DNA of 64,000 nucleotides from Proteles cristata cristata (GCA_017311185.1 JAESUZ010004906.1:124001-188000), one strand, 5' to 3'. Shown: positions 44,641 to 55,093, numbered from the stretch's first letter. Notes: generated by a model from the letters alone, not told the origin. Program-made: numbers and translations.

Positions 44641-45930
44641 TGATCTTGATGTGTCTTGTTGGAGATTTTTCAGGCTTCTTGATTATGGGGGATGTGGAGA
44701 TCCTTGGATCTGTGAGCTTAAACTTTTAATTAAATTTGAATAAATTTTGGCCATTATTTTTTCAAATATTTTTGTTTCTACTTCTGTTCTCTCCTTAAGG
44801 GACTCCAGTCACACATATAATAGGCCACTTAAAGTTGTTCCACAGCTCACTGATGCTCTCTTTCTTCTGTGTTCTTTATTTTGGATTTTTTCCTATTGCT
44901 CTGCTTTCAAGTTCACTAATCTTTTCTTGTGCAATATCTAATTTGATGTTAATCCTATCTCATGTATTTTTTACTTCACACACTGTAGTTTTGATCTCTA
45001 GAAGTTCAATTTGGATCTTTGTATAGCTTCAATGTCACAAAGTAAGTTTCTGAACAAATTAAATACAGTTATGACAAATGCTTTAATAGCCCTGCCTGCT
45101 AATCCTAATATCTGTGTCAGTTCCAGGTCAGACTTGATTAAGTTATCTCCTCATTATGGTGGGTGTTTTCCTGCTTTCTTACATTGGTAGCATTTTATTG
45201 GACACCAATTTGCACATTGCAAAATTTTACCTTGTTAGTTCGTGGATATTTTTGTATTCTCATACTTATTACTGAGCTTTTTAGTTGCGGGGGGGAGCAT
45301 ACAAATTTGTAAACTGTTAGAAGTAATTTGAGCCTTTCATAACTTGTTGTTGTTAGACAACATTGGAGCTCCATCTGGGGTTAAGAATTCCCCATTGCCA
45401 AAGCCCCTTTGAGTAGTCTGCCCAATATCCCATGAATCCTGAAATTTTTCATTCTAGCTTATGTAAGCACTGTGCAGTTACCTCTAATACTTTCAGGCAG
45501 CTCTTTCCCCAGAGTCACACAGTTTCTTAACACACCTATGCTGATTAGTACTCACCTGACTTCTCAAGGAAGATCACCTGAAGAACTTAATAATTCTCTT
45601 TTTATATACATCCCTCCTTTATGGTACTGTCTTGTGAATTCTAGTGTCCTAGATCTCCCTGGTCCCTTATTCTGGATCTTTAACTGAAGGAGTCTGCCAT
45701 GCTCTGCCTGGGTTCCTTCTTACTGTACCAGGGCCTAGAAATTTCTTTGAGACAAAAAATGTGACATTCGGAATTCATCTCTTTTTTTTTTTTTTAATCT
45801 CTCCTGGATGACTGTCCTTCATTTCCTGTGTCCAATGTCCTAAAATCTTTGTTCCTTATAATTTGCCACATTTTTGGTTAGGAAAGATGGTAAATCTAGT
45901 CCCTTTTACTCCATTTTGGCTGAAAGCATA
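44641..45930 (-). mobile_element. Old L1 5' UTR and ORF1 part, reverse
   Basis: Plus strand TTGGCCATTATTTTTTCAAAT, GGGACTCCAGTCACACATAT, TTCAAGTTCACTAATCTTTT and finally TTTACTCCATTTTGGCTGAA are reversed L1 ORF1 and 5' UTR. The reverse complement of 44800-44920 aligns with 44275-44410, so the two L1 pieces form an imperfect inverted repeat. The short plus-strand ORFs here are antisense artefacts. Confidence 0.65.
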
Positions 45931-46925
45931 AGTGTTCTATTATTATATGTGAAGCTAATTAAAATTCTATGTGCAAAATAATAAGATTCAAATTAAAAAT
46001 GGAAAATTAATGTAATAGTCAAGATTAATTTTAGAAGAATTAGTGCATTAATTTGAAGAGCAAAAAAATATTGTAACACAGATTGAGTAGTTTGGAGACC
46101 TACCAACTATGATAGAAACATTTGCTGAAAAAATCTCCTTCTCTCCACCATAGTATTATATCTCAGTACATGTATATATGGATACAGAAGGTATTGAGGT
46201 CCTGATGGGCCATTGCTAGAAAATAGCTGAAAGCAAAGCAAGATGGCCAAAGTAAAGTCTGAGGTGAGGGGAAGATGCTTATTATTTGTGAAAGTATAAA
46301 TATTGATTGGTAAGAATTATTGAGAGTTTTAAACAGCAGGGCAACCCATAGCCTCTTTCATTTTATGCTTTGATACAGTACACCTACATACTACCTGCTA
46401 TTTAAAATAGTAAGATACCTATCTTAAGTTTCCAAACAACTTGGCCCATTAAATACGCATTACACTTTATTTTGCATACAACTAATATTTTCTCCTTTCT
46501 CTGTGCTCACAAAAGCATCAGCACCACCTTAATTTCTTCCTCATTCCCTGGCCCAAAACATTGCCCATCAATTTTTTCCATCTCCTGCATTTCATCTTGT
46601 CCCCTCCTATCCATTCTTCCTCTCAGTCCACAGGCATTCCAGGTTTTGGTTTTTGGGTTTTTTTGTTTTTTTGTTTTTGATTTTTGGTTTATTTATCTAT
46701 TTATTTTTACCAATCCTAAACAAATTTCCCATCAACCTTCTGCCTCTTCAAGCTCTAACCTCATGTCTCCCCTTCTCTTTCAGCACCAAATTTCTATTCC
46801 ATTGCTTTTTAAATTGAAAACCTTTTCAGAAGGTTGCCTTCAAACATCTCACTTAAAAATGTCAAAAATGTCATTATATTCATTATTCTTGAACTTCCTA
46901 CCAGTTTTAATATTCTCCCAATAAT
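45931..46925. other. Mostly unexplained DNA
   Basis: At 46500-46860 the pyrimidine-rich text (CCCATCAACCTTCTGCCTCT, TCTCCCCTTCTCTTTCAGC) may be an L2 5' region. The 150-codon plus-strand ORF at 46472-46924 runs through it and has low-complexity F/L/S composition; I do not call a gene. Confidence 0.35.
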
Positions 46926-47515
46926 TTCTTTTGTTTTTGTTTCCCTTGGCTGAGGAGACCTATCTAGAAAAATGTTGCTATGGATAATGTGAAAGTTAAA
47001 TACCATGTAGGTTTTCTTCTAGGAGCTTTATTGTTTCAGGTCTCACATTCAGGTCTTTAATCCATTTTGAGTTTATTTTTTCATCTGGTGTAAAAAAGTG
47101 TTTCATTCTTTTTCATGTGGCTATCCCATTTTCTCAGCACCATTTGTTAAAGAGACTGTCTTTTTCCATTGTGTATTCTTTCCTCTTTTGTCATAGAGTC
47201 ATTGACCATTCAAGCAGAGGTTAATTTCTGGGCTCTCTATTCTGTTCCATGATCTATGTCTATTTTTGTTCCAGTACCATACTGTTTTGATTACTACAAT
47301 TTTGTAGTATATTTTCAAATCTGGGATTCTCATGATTACTTTGGCTATTTGAGGTTTTTCATGGCTCCACATAAATGTTAGTATTATCTGTTCTCATTCT
47401 GTGAAAAACGCTATTGATATTTTGATAAGGATTGCATTAAATCTGGAGACTGCTTTGAGTAGTATGGAAGATTTAATATATTTGATGTACTTCCTTCTTC
47501 CCTTTTGAAAGAAAC
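46926..47515 (-). mobile_element. L1 ORF2 C-terminal fragment, reverse
   Basis: Plus strand GTTTCCCTTGGCTGAGGAGA, CTTCTAGGAGCTTTATTGTT, CTCAGCACCATTTGTTAAAG, TTCTGTTCCATGATCTATGT and GATTGCATTAAATCTGGAGA are the reversed ORF2 near its 3' end. Frames contain stops. No target duplication recognised. Confidence 0.85.
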
Positions 47516-48365
47516 TTTCAAAAGTTTCTGAAAATTTTTTTCTCTACCAATGGATAAACAGAAATCATCAATGAGATTTTGTTTTGTGTTATTGTCTCAT
47601 ACCACAGTCTTTCTTTGTACGCTGTCTCTCCAACCCAACCTTCTACATAAAGCACTTATAGGTCCACACGCGCCTGTAGCATGCCTACACAAAATCACTT
47701 TCTTTTCTGTTAGCTCCATCTACATGGGCTTTCTCACTAATAGTGGGAATTATACAAGCTTTAATTGCTCAAGAAGATTTATAGGACCCAAAATGACAAT
47801 GCTTACACATCTACAAGTTATTACAGTAAAAGGATACAATACAGCCACAATATTAAAGAAAGAATATGCATCACAGCCAGAGGCTATCTCACAGTAGGAG
47901 ATCTGAAGAGACCACGTACAAAATCCAACTGTACTCCCTTTGTAAGGACCACGGCAGTATGTACTTTCTCTGTTGAATCAGAAACCAGAACATGACACGG
48001 AACCCTCTGGAACTAGAGATCCCAAAATGGAAGTTATCACTAGGATTTTTGTTTTGTTTTATATTTGGTTGGTTATGTAGGTATATTCATTCTGTGCAAT
48101 CAGCTCAAACAGCAGATTCCCTTAGGGATGTTACCAAGTCCACATGTAACTTACCAAACTTACTGCTGTCAATAAATAATGATACAAACCACCCAAAACT
48201 CTTCAGACTCATGGTTACTGAGCAATGCTTTTACTGACTAGGGGTCAGTGTGACACAGAGACAAGTAAAACAACTCAGGCTAATTCCAGGTCTACTAGAA
48301 TTAACCCTCACAGAAGAACTTTTACTAAAATACTTATCAAAATCTGATTTGTAGCATATATCTGT
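47516..48365. other. Unassigned region with three short forward ORFs
   Basis: Open frames at 47550-47897, 47765-47995 and 47992-48237 lie close together. The third begins with a hydrophobic segment (LSLGFLFCFIFGWL). The predicted peptides contain several possible N-glycosylation sites, but I recognise no family and see no repeat boundary or poly-A. Chance ORFs remain the default. Confidence 0.2.
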
Positions 48366-48460
48366 TTTCAAAAGTAGACTATACTCTCCTTGAAAGTAAG
48401 AACTGTATTTTACTTATCTTGATCTTAAGTACATTCCCTTAAGTATATTAAATACTGAAT
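48366..48460 (+). mobile_element. L2 3'-end remnant (weak)
   Basis: ACTCTCCTTGAAAGTAAGAA, CTGTATTTTACTTATCTTGA and AAATACTGAATTAAAGG recall the L2 terminus. Confidence 0.4.
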
Positions 48461-48769
48461 TAAAGGACCAAATCAGTGACAAATATGCAAGTGGAAATAT
48501 AATGAAAAGTGCGTACCTATTCAGAGATTTCATTATATATAAAAGTTGCAGTTTTAAATTTGCAAATTTGAATTTGCAGCAGTATAAGGCCAATAGCTAT
48601 TGAAAAAGCTGGCCAGCAGACATTTTATTTCCAATATTAAACTCATAAAAAATAAACATTCACAAAAGCAGAAACAATAGAAAAATGAATCCTTCATCAA
48701 ACCATTATAATAATCAATTCAGAGCTACTCTTAGAAAATACATTTTTTTAATTAGCCAATTAAGTTTTT

Positions 48770-48972
48770 TGACTGTTTATTTCTATTTGAGAGAGACAGA
48801 GAGAGCAAGCATGAGAGGGATAGTAAGAGAGGGAGACATAGAATGTGAAGCAGGCTCCAAGCTCTGAGCTGTCAGCACAGAGCCCAATGAGGGACTCGAA
48901 CTCATGAGCTGTAAGATCATGAACTGAACCAAGCTGGATGCTTACCTGACTGAGCCAACCCAGTGCCCCTTT
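48770..48972 (-). mobile_element. SINEC-type SINE, reverse, with 14-bp target duplication
   Basis: Full body and reversed head AGCCAACCCAGTGCCCC. GCCAATTAAGTTTT (48755-48768) and GCCAACTAAGTTTT (48973-48986) differ at one base. Its right duplication touches the target site of the next SINE. Confidence 0.94.
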
Positions 48973-49001
48973 GCCAACTAAGTTTTAAAAACAAAATTAT
49001 T

Positions 49002-49224
49002 GGGGCGCCTGGGTGGCTTAGTCGGTTAAGCATCTGACTTTCGCTTGGGTCATGATCTCGTGGTTCGTGAGTTCGGGCCCTGCGATGGGCTCTGTGCTGA
49101 CAGCCAGCTCAGAGCCTGGAGCCTGTTTCAGAGTCTGTGTCTCCCTCTCTCTGACCCTCCCTGCTCACGCTGTCTCTCTCGCCTAGAAATAAATAAAACA
49201 TAAAGAAATTAAAAATAAATAAAT
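49002..49224 (+). mobile_element. SINEC-type SINE, forward, cluster member 1
   Basis: Young-type head GGGGCGCCTGGGTGGCTTAG and CGCCTAGAAATAAATAAAAC tail. The target AAAAACAAAATTATT precedes it (48987-49001) and follows it (49225-49239), identical. Confidence 0.96.
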
Positions 49225-49239
49225 AAAAACAAAATTATT

Positions 49240-49453
49240 GGGGCACCATGGTGGCTCAGTCTGTTAAGCATCGGGCTTTGGCCCAGGTCATGATCTTACA
49301 GCTCATGAGTTTGAGCCCGGCATCAGGCTCTGTGCTGACCCCTCACAGGCTGGAGCCTGCTTCAGATTCTGTGTCTCCCTCTCTTTGTCCCTCCCCCACT
49401 CACACTCTGTCTCTCCTTCAAAAATAAATAAACATTTAAAAATAAAATAAAAT
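49240..49453 (+). mobile_element. SINEC-type SINE, forward, cluster member 2
   Basis: Head GGGGCACCATGGTGGCTCAG has a changed CCTGGG; the B box reads GTTTGAGCCCG. Older than its neighbours. The target word AAAAACAAAATTAT lies before it and again beyond member 3. Confidence 0.94.
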
Positions 49454-49454
49454 C

Positions 49455-49704
49455 GGGGCGCCTGGGTGGCTTAGTCGGTTAAGCGTCCGACTTTCGTTCG
49501 CTTGGGTCGTGATCTCGCGGTTTGTGGGTTCGAGCCCCGCGTCGGGCTCTGTGCTGACTGCCAGCTCGGAGCCTGGAGCCTGTTTCAGTCTGTGACTCCC
49601 TCTCTCTGACCCTCCCTGCTCATGCTGTCTCTCTCTCTCCTAGAAATAAATAAAAATATTAAAAATAAATAAATAAATAAAAAATAAAAAAATAAAAACA
49701 AAAT
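49455..49704 (+). mobile_element. SINEC-type SINE, forward, cluster member 3 (young)
   Basis: Head GGGGCGCCTGGGTGGCTTAG, perfect B box and an extra GTTCGCTT duplication (TTTCGTTCGCTTGG). It sits in the A-rich tail of member 2. After its A-rich tail AAAAACAAAATTAT appears a third time (49705-49718). Confidence 0.95.
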
Positions 49705-49718
49705 AAAAACAAAATTAT

Positions 49719-50018
49719 AACAGCAAAAATGTGAAATTACACTAGTGGCTAAAATCAAAGATACTTCACAAGTACTGGCTCTGTTAAGGGCTTCGTGTTC
49801 TTCCCCATTCTCTGGAAATAGTGTCCATATCCATCAGAGTCAGTGATAAGCTCCCCTTAAAAAAAGCCACTCGTTTAAGACAGGTTTCTGTCTTGATTTA
49901 ACTTCCTGGCAATTGCACAGGCAGAACTACTCACCCTGCAACTAAACTCAGCTTCACAACAAACTGACACAGCACGCACGCTGCCAAAAGGACTTCATTT
50001 CACTATCACCTAACTTAC
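49719..50018. other. Unique-looking DNA
   Basis: Nothing recognised; directly 3' (minus strand) of the candidate exon. Confidence 0.4.
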
Positions 50019-50206
50019 CACTAGCCTCCAAGACAGCGCTACCCAAATTACAAAGAGTGGATGTTATATGTTCCTGAGTTATCAAAGCATCAGCTAGGGC
50101 TCCAGTTACAGGATCTGCTGGTCTTGCTGATACAGTACAAGGAGATCGTGGTGTACGGTGTCTCATGTGCAGTCTCTGCAGTAGGAATGGGGGCAGGTGC
50201 ACTCTT
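50019..50206 (-). other. Candidate exon of an unidentified gene, or exon-like retrocopy piece
   Basis: Minus-strand reading: TTCCCTAG (possible acceptor, 50207-50214), then about 188 nt open in one frame, then GTAAGT donor (50018 downward). The frame includes the peptide RTPRSPCTVSARPADPVTG followed by ALADALITQEHITSTL, which has balanced, soluble-protein composition. CpG density is higher than in the flanks. The frame is closed by a stop 5' of the acceptor and by another 66 codons' worth or less beyond the donor, which suits an exon. I do not recognise the protein, and a chance ORF cannot be excluded. Confidence 0.3.
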
Positions 50207-50214
50207 CTAGGGAA

Positions 50215-51429
50215 GATGTAGGCTTCCGGCTACGTCAGGATTATATGTTAGTGCTGTGTAAGTGCCTTACTCTGGTGATGACATTTGTGCCCTCTGAGAG
50301 CTCCCTCAGCCTCCAGAGTCCACCCTAGCACTTACCCGTTGTAAGAATCAGAAGAATGTCATGAGCTGTCTCTCTGGAGTAGTGATTAAAAGTGGAATAA
50401 ATTGTTTTAATTTTTGTTTTGATCCCCACAATTCATTCGCCCTATTTTTGCTTCGCAGATGGATCAAGTGTTTTCTTGCTGCACTAATTATCCCAACTCA
50501 AGGCTTTGAAGTGTTGGTTTCCTGTTATTTTTTGATATCCCACAAGCACTGTTTTGGTTTGATTTTGTCTCTTCTTTATATTAAGGAATAATCTAAAGAA
50601 ATAACATATGGTTTCATTTCTTCACTCCCTTCCCTAGTAAGCTTATTTCTCATGAATCTATTATTACCTAAATTTATTAGTGAGAAAAATCAAAGTAGGA
50701 AAGCCAATTTTCCCAGAACAACCAGCATATTGGGAGGTTGTTGTCACAAGCAATGTGTTATTTGAAGCTCTTCCTCTATAATCCTGATGATGTAACAAAC
50801 ACAGAACTCAAGATTGTCAGAGTTACAACTTCTAATCAGAGGAAAAGAGCTCTGGTTTGGTATTCTAACAATTGGACAACGGTCAGACAATAAATGATCA
50901 AAGAATCAAAGAGAAGACTTTGTTGCAATCTTGTAACACATGGATAAAATCGATGGAGAGCCATTTATATCATGCCACTGTAATGGTAGGAGCTACCAAC
51001 CTCATTCCCAATTAGGTCAGTGACCACTGTTATTCTGTAATATAATAGTTACCTCAGTTACAGCTTCACCAAAATGGGACTATTGGTGTGTATTTAGGTA
51101 TAAATAGGCAACCAATTTTCAAAAAGAATAATTTTCTTAAAGCAATTGTAATTATTGTAAAATCCAACTGTTTACTAGACCACATATCAGGCTCAGCCTG
51201 GGAGAAGTTTAAAGATTATTTATCATATAACTTACTGATGTAGCTTCATTTTTCTTTAATCTGAGCTTCTGAGGATAACTCCAACCAGATCACCTTTCAC
51301 AAAGTTTTCTAGAGCCACAATGATTTCCAGCCTTCTGCTAAATACAGTTATCCTCATTATAATTAACACTTCCTTTACCAGAGAGAGCTGCCAAATCCTT
51401 GAGATTTACTCTGAACAGAAAGCGTGCAG
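50215..51429. other. Unique-looking DNA, 1.2 kb
   Basis: No repeat recognised. Confidence 0.4.
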
Positions 51430-51845
51430 ATAATGATCTCCCTATTACTTGTTCTTTTCTCTAAACCTGCTCCTTTTCTGGTATTTTCTATCTACATTAA
51501 TAGCGTCACCATTTACCCAGTTGTCCAAGCTAGACAACACAAAATCTTTTTGAGTTATTCAACTCTTCCTCTTCCTTAACATTTAGGAGATTTCTACCAT
51601 GCCATGACCATTCTACCTTTGATAAGTCTTTTAAGTAGATCTCCTCCTCCATATTCCTACTGTGTTAGTTTGGACAATCCTTATATCTCACCTTGACCAT
51701 GAAGTAGCTAAATGGTTTAATAAATGGATTCAGTTGTCTCTGTTTTTTCCTCATCCATACTGATGCCTGAATTAATTTTCTAAAATTTCTTCTTATAAAA
51801 TAGTAATTTCCTACAGCTTATAAGATAAAGGCATTACTCTAAAAC
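51430..51845 (+). mobile_element. LINE/L2, RT-end region, forward
   Basis: AAACCTGCTCCTTTTCTGGT, TAGCGTCACCATTTACCCAG, TTGTCCAAGCTAGACAACAC and TTCTAAAATTTCTTCTTAT correspond to the sense strand of the L2 RT C-terminal region. Frame is lost. Confidence 0.6.
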
Positions 51846-51847
51846 TG

Positions 51848-52430
51848 TTTATAGAGTACCTAGTATATACTAGGCAGTAAGTGCTTCTTATACAAAGATA
51901 AAAAAGATAGAATCCCACGCCCTCAATGAGCTCACAATGTAGAAAAGAGCATATCAACATAGTGTGACAAGTACTGAGATATTAGAGTAATGTGCAATGG
52001 TCAGTGGTTGTATAAAATGCGAAAGAGTCATCAATTCCACCTGGAGACATTGAAAAAGAATGTATAGGTTTGTCTGTGTACTGAAGTACATGTAAAGTCT
52101 TTCCAGAGAAACAAATGACAGAGAGCCTTCCAGGCCACAACAACAGTACATGGAAAGGTTCAAATACCTGAGGAAGCACTGCATATTTAGGGAGCCACAA
52201 GTTATTGAACATAGGATAAAAGGGTAAAAGTAGTATTACAAAATACACACAGAGAAGTCTAAAATTTGACCTGAAGTTTATGATAAACCATTAGAGATTG
52301 AAGCAGGAGAATACAGGGATCAGGTTTGTTTGGGTTGTTTTTGTTTTTGTTTTTTTGTGGGGGGCAGGTGGAGGCTGGATGAAAAAGAACAACTGGAACA
52401 TTATTATAATAGGCAAGATATGGTTTAGTC
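51848..52430 (-). mobile_element. LINE/L2 3' region, reverse
   Basis: GTACCTAGTATATACTAGGC, CCCTCAATGAGCTCACAATG and AAACCATTAGAGATTGAAGC are reversed L2 3' text. Together with 51430-51845 it makes two L2 pieces in opposite orientation. The short ORFs here are artefacts. Confidence 0.6.
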
Positions 52431-52531
52431 CTCACATGAAACAATAGCACTGGTGTTACGCCCAGATTGCGATCTCCCCAAAATCCCAAGACCACCAAGG
52501 AGTCCGAGTCACGTATGCAAAAGCAAAGGGC

Positions 52532-52537
52532 TTTATT
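52532..52537 (-). promoter_or_regulatory. LTR polyadenylation signal AATAAA
   Basis: Plus strand TTTATT. It lies about 80 nt 3' of the TATA-like box on the minus strand, the spacing expected for a short R region. Confidence 0.8.
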
Positions 52538-52616
52538 ACGGGCTTAAGCTTGGGCTCACAGACTTCACCAGCGCCGTGGATGCGTGCTGAGAGCCTCGAA
52601 CAAGGGCAGAGTAGGG

Positions 52617-52623
52617 TTTTTAT
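52617..52623 (-). promoter_or_regulatory. LTR TATA-like box (ATAAAAA)
   Basis: Minus strand CCCCATAAAAACCC, at the usual place at the U3/R border of gammaretrovirus-like LTRs. Activity is not known. Confidence 0.6.
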
Positions 52624-53134
52624 GGGGTTTGTGACGGCGGAGTTACAGAAGTTGTGAGGTGGAACAGTGATCCAATCATAATTATTCAACATTATTGACA
52701 GCGGGTTTAACCATACACATTGTCTAGAGTATTCGTTACTTTTGGCGGAATCCAATTACAACATTTAGAGTACCTTTAAATTCAACCAATCACAGAGCGA
52801 GCTTAGGGTCTTGTTCGGCAACTAACGGGTTAACTTTAACATTAGGTAACAGTGTCCTATCTATAGTTTCTATCTCCAGGCCTCTCCCTTAGTAATCTGG
52901 AGGTGGTCGCTGGCCTTTCTTGATTGGGTGTTGCAAAGGTGGTTTCTCCTGCCTTGAGCAATGTGTAACTGCCTGATAGTTTCGGGGAAGCTGAAACTCA
53001 GGCCTTCTAGTTTAGAGGGGAAACTTAAAGCCTGTCATGGAGTCAGTTTAGTTTAGACGTTTAGACTTGTGTCCTCACACTGGCATTTATAATGGCCGAA
53101 GTGAGAGCAGAGAGAATAGGACTCCTTTCTATGA

Positions 53135-53240
53135 AATGTAAGGCCCTGCAAAATACGGTCTCAATCTAGCAGAGTTCCTGGCACATAGTAGATACTCAAG
53201 AAACTCAATAAATATTTGCTGAATGGGTGAATAAAGATAA
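53135..53240 (+). mobile_element. L2 3' end
   Basis: GAGTTCCTGGCACATAGTAG, ATACTCAAGAAACTCAATAA and ATATTTGCTGAATGGGTGAA are the L2 terminus in sense. Confidence 0.75.
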
Positions 53241-53244
53241 CTTC

Positions 53245-53803
53245 TGTATCTGTTATCCATTGCTTCACAAGAAACCATTCCCAAACTTAAAGCCTTAAAA
53301 CGATGTTCTTTACTTTTCACAATTCTGTGGGTTCATTGGGTAATGCTTCTGCTGATCTTGCCTAAGTTCAAATATGACTGCATTCAGCCTGATTGCTGAG
53401 GATGAATGTCTGTCAAGACTCATATCTTTACATGGTCTCTGTTTCTTCAAGGGATCTCTCTACACATGGTATCTCCCGCCCTCTCACTCATGCTGTCTCT
53501 TTCTCCCTCTGTCTCTTTCTCTCACTGTGTGTCTCACTCTCTGTTTCCATGTGGTCTATTTCCTTGGAATCTCTCTGCATGTTATTACTCCTTTTCCATG
53601 GGATCGCTCATCCTCAAGGAGGGTAATCTGGGCTTCTTCAGCCATGACAGTCTCGGAGCTCTAAGCAGGCTACTCCCATGCATATTTATCAAGCTTTTCC
53701 ATATATCATATGGTCAAACCTAGTCAGGCTAAGAAGATATTATGCAAGATGAGTCTTCCAGGAGGGATGACTCTTTGGAAGCCATTATTGTAGCAATCAC
53801 ACA
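53245..53803 (-). mobile_element. MaLR/MLT-type LTR, reverse
   Basis: Plus strand CTGTTATCCATTGCTTCACA, CACAATTCTGTGGGTTCATT, GGGCTTCTTCAGCCATGACA and AAGCCATTATTGTAGCAATC match an ancient LTR whose reverse complement is MaLR-like. The overlapping plus-strand ORFs (53374-53723) arise from its CT-rich middle. Subfamily uncertain. Confidence 0.55.
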
Positions 53804-53929
53804 GCTCTATCTTTCTTTTGCATCACCTCCCTCACAAGAACCTAATACCATAGCCCACTGTTTAGTTTTCCTAGGTTCCCATACATGTAACGAATTTTTA
53901 TGACTTCTTAACCTTAACCAGGCTTCTCA

Positions 53930-54262
53930 GTGTTCCCCTTTGCCTTGGAATACTCTCTGCCTCATATAGAAAGTACCTATTTTCACAAGTCAGCTGCAAT
54001 GTTTCAGAAGCCTTTCCTGAAATCCATATGGAAGGAACAACCTCTCCTTTCTCTCACTTACTTTACTCATAAATTATAGTAGTAATCTCAGTGTGCCAGA
54101 CTTATTCATTGACACGTCATTCTCTAGCCAGAATGTGAGCACCTCAAAAGTAGTCATTTGTCTCATTCATCTTTGTGTATTCAACAATTATCATCAGTTA
54201 TCTTCATTCTCTTTGCACACTTTCTTCTCAATAAACATTTATTGGGTGAATGATTCTGTTCC
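53930..54262 (+). mobile_element. LINE/L2 3' end, forward
   Basis: GGAATACTCTCTGCCTCATA, TTTCAGAAGCCTTTCCTGAA, AGAATGTGAGCACCTCAAAA and AATAAACATTTATTGGGTGAATG follow the L2 consensus for over 300 bp. Confidence 0.85.
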
Positions 54263-54854
54263 TAACCAAACACAAAGGATTATTGATCATTTTGTAGAGT
54301 CTTCACATCATTACAAAGATAGCCTAAAAAGAAATTATACACACTCAACAGATTCTGTTAAGAATAGAGACCTGAAAGAGGTCTTAGAACTTTACATACC
54401 TCCAGGTAAACATGAAAAGAAGTAACAATACTGACTTAGGAGTTAGTACCACATTTCTCCTTAGAGAAGGAAGTACTTTGATAAGTCAATGAAAGATATA
54501 ACAGTTCCAGGAATGAGATCAGATTACCTTTGAATAAAGATGGATCTGGGCCCCAAAACTATCATCAGTATGGAGGATAACTCCAGCATCCTTGGCAGAA
54601 CCAGCAAAAATGGTCCAAAACTAGAAATAGTTTCTGTAGAGCTTACTTTTGATATCCCTACTTCAGGGAAGAAAGAAAGATTTAGTTAAAAGGGGGGAGA
54701 TAATCCATTAGAATTCACTTCTGGATCCACTTTGGAGACCCACCCTCTTAGCCTCAACAGAATCCACTACCTTGGGTCACTTTGTCCCTGTGGTACTATC
54801 AGTCAAATATGGTTCAAAGAGCACTCCAAATCGACACTTGGAATAATATGACAT
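54263..54854. other. Unique-looking DNA
   Basis: Nothing recognised. Confidence 0.4.
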
Positions 54855-55076
54855 GGGGTATCTGGGTGGCTCAGTTGATTAAGCATTTGATTCTTGATTT
54901 TGACTCTTGATTTTAGCTCAGGTCAGGTCATGGTCTCACACTTCATGAGTTCAAGCCCTGCATGGGGCTTCATGCTGACAGTGTGGAGCCTGCTTGGGAT
55001 TCTCTCTCTCCCTCTCTATCTCTCTGACCCTCTTGCATGTGCTCTCTCTCTCTCTCTCTCAAAAATAAAGTAATTT
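54855..55076 (+). mobile_element. SINEC-type SINE, forward, with internal duplication
   Basis: Head GGGGTATCTGGGTGGCTCAG. A ~14-bp unit is repeated (GATTCTTGATTTTGACTCTTGATTTTAGC contains CTTGATTTT twice), and AGGTCAGGTCATG repeats AGGTC. Older copy. Confidence 0.9.
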
Positions 55077-55093
55077 AAAAAACTTAATTTTGA

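Larger units (their letters stand above)
52454..53079 (-). mobile_element. Solo LTR of an ERV1-type (gammaretrovirus-like) endogenous retrovirus
   Basis: 626 bp bounded by TG...CA on both strands (TGTTACGCC at one end, CCTCACA at the other) and flanked by identical CTGG (52450-52453 and 53080-53083). On the minus strand: a long U3, a TATA-like ATAAAAA (52617-52623), then an AATAAA polyadenylation signal (52532-52537), then a short U5. There is no primer-binding site, gag, pol or env beside it, so it is a recombined solo LTR. CpG content is higher than in surrounding DNA. The frame on the minus strand at 52456-52755 is not a gene. Confidence 0.93.

Noticed and set aside
46472..46924. 150-codon plus-strand ORF
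   Set aside because: Phe/Leu/Ser-rich low complexity across pyrimidine-rich, probably L2-derived DNA.
52456..52755. 99-codon minus-strand ORF with CpG-rich sequence
   Set aside because: It lies entirely within the retroviral LTR, which does not encode protein in gammaretrovirus-like elements.
53374..53723. Three overlapping plus-strand ORFs with Leu/Ser-rich sequence
   Set aside because: They lie in the CT-rich middle of an old MaLR LTR.
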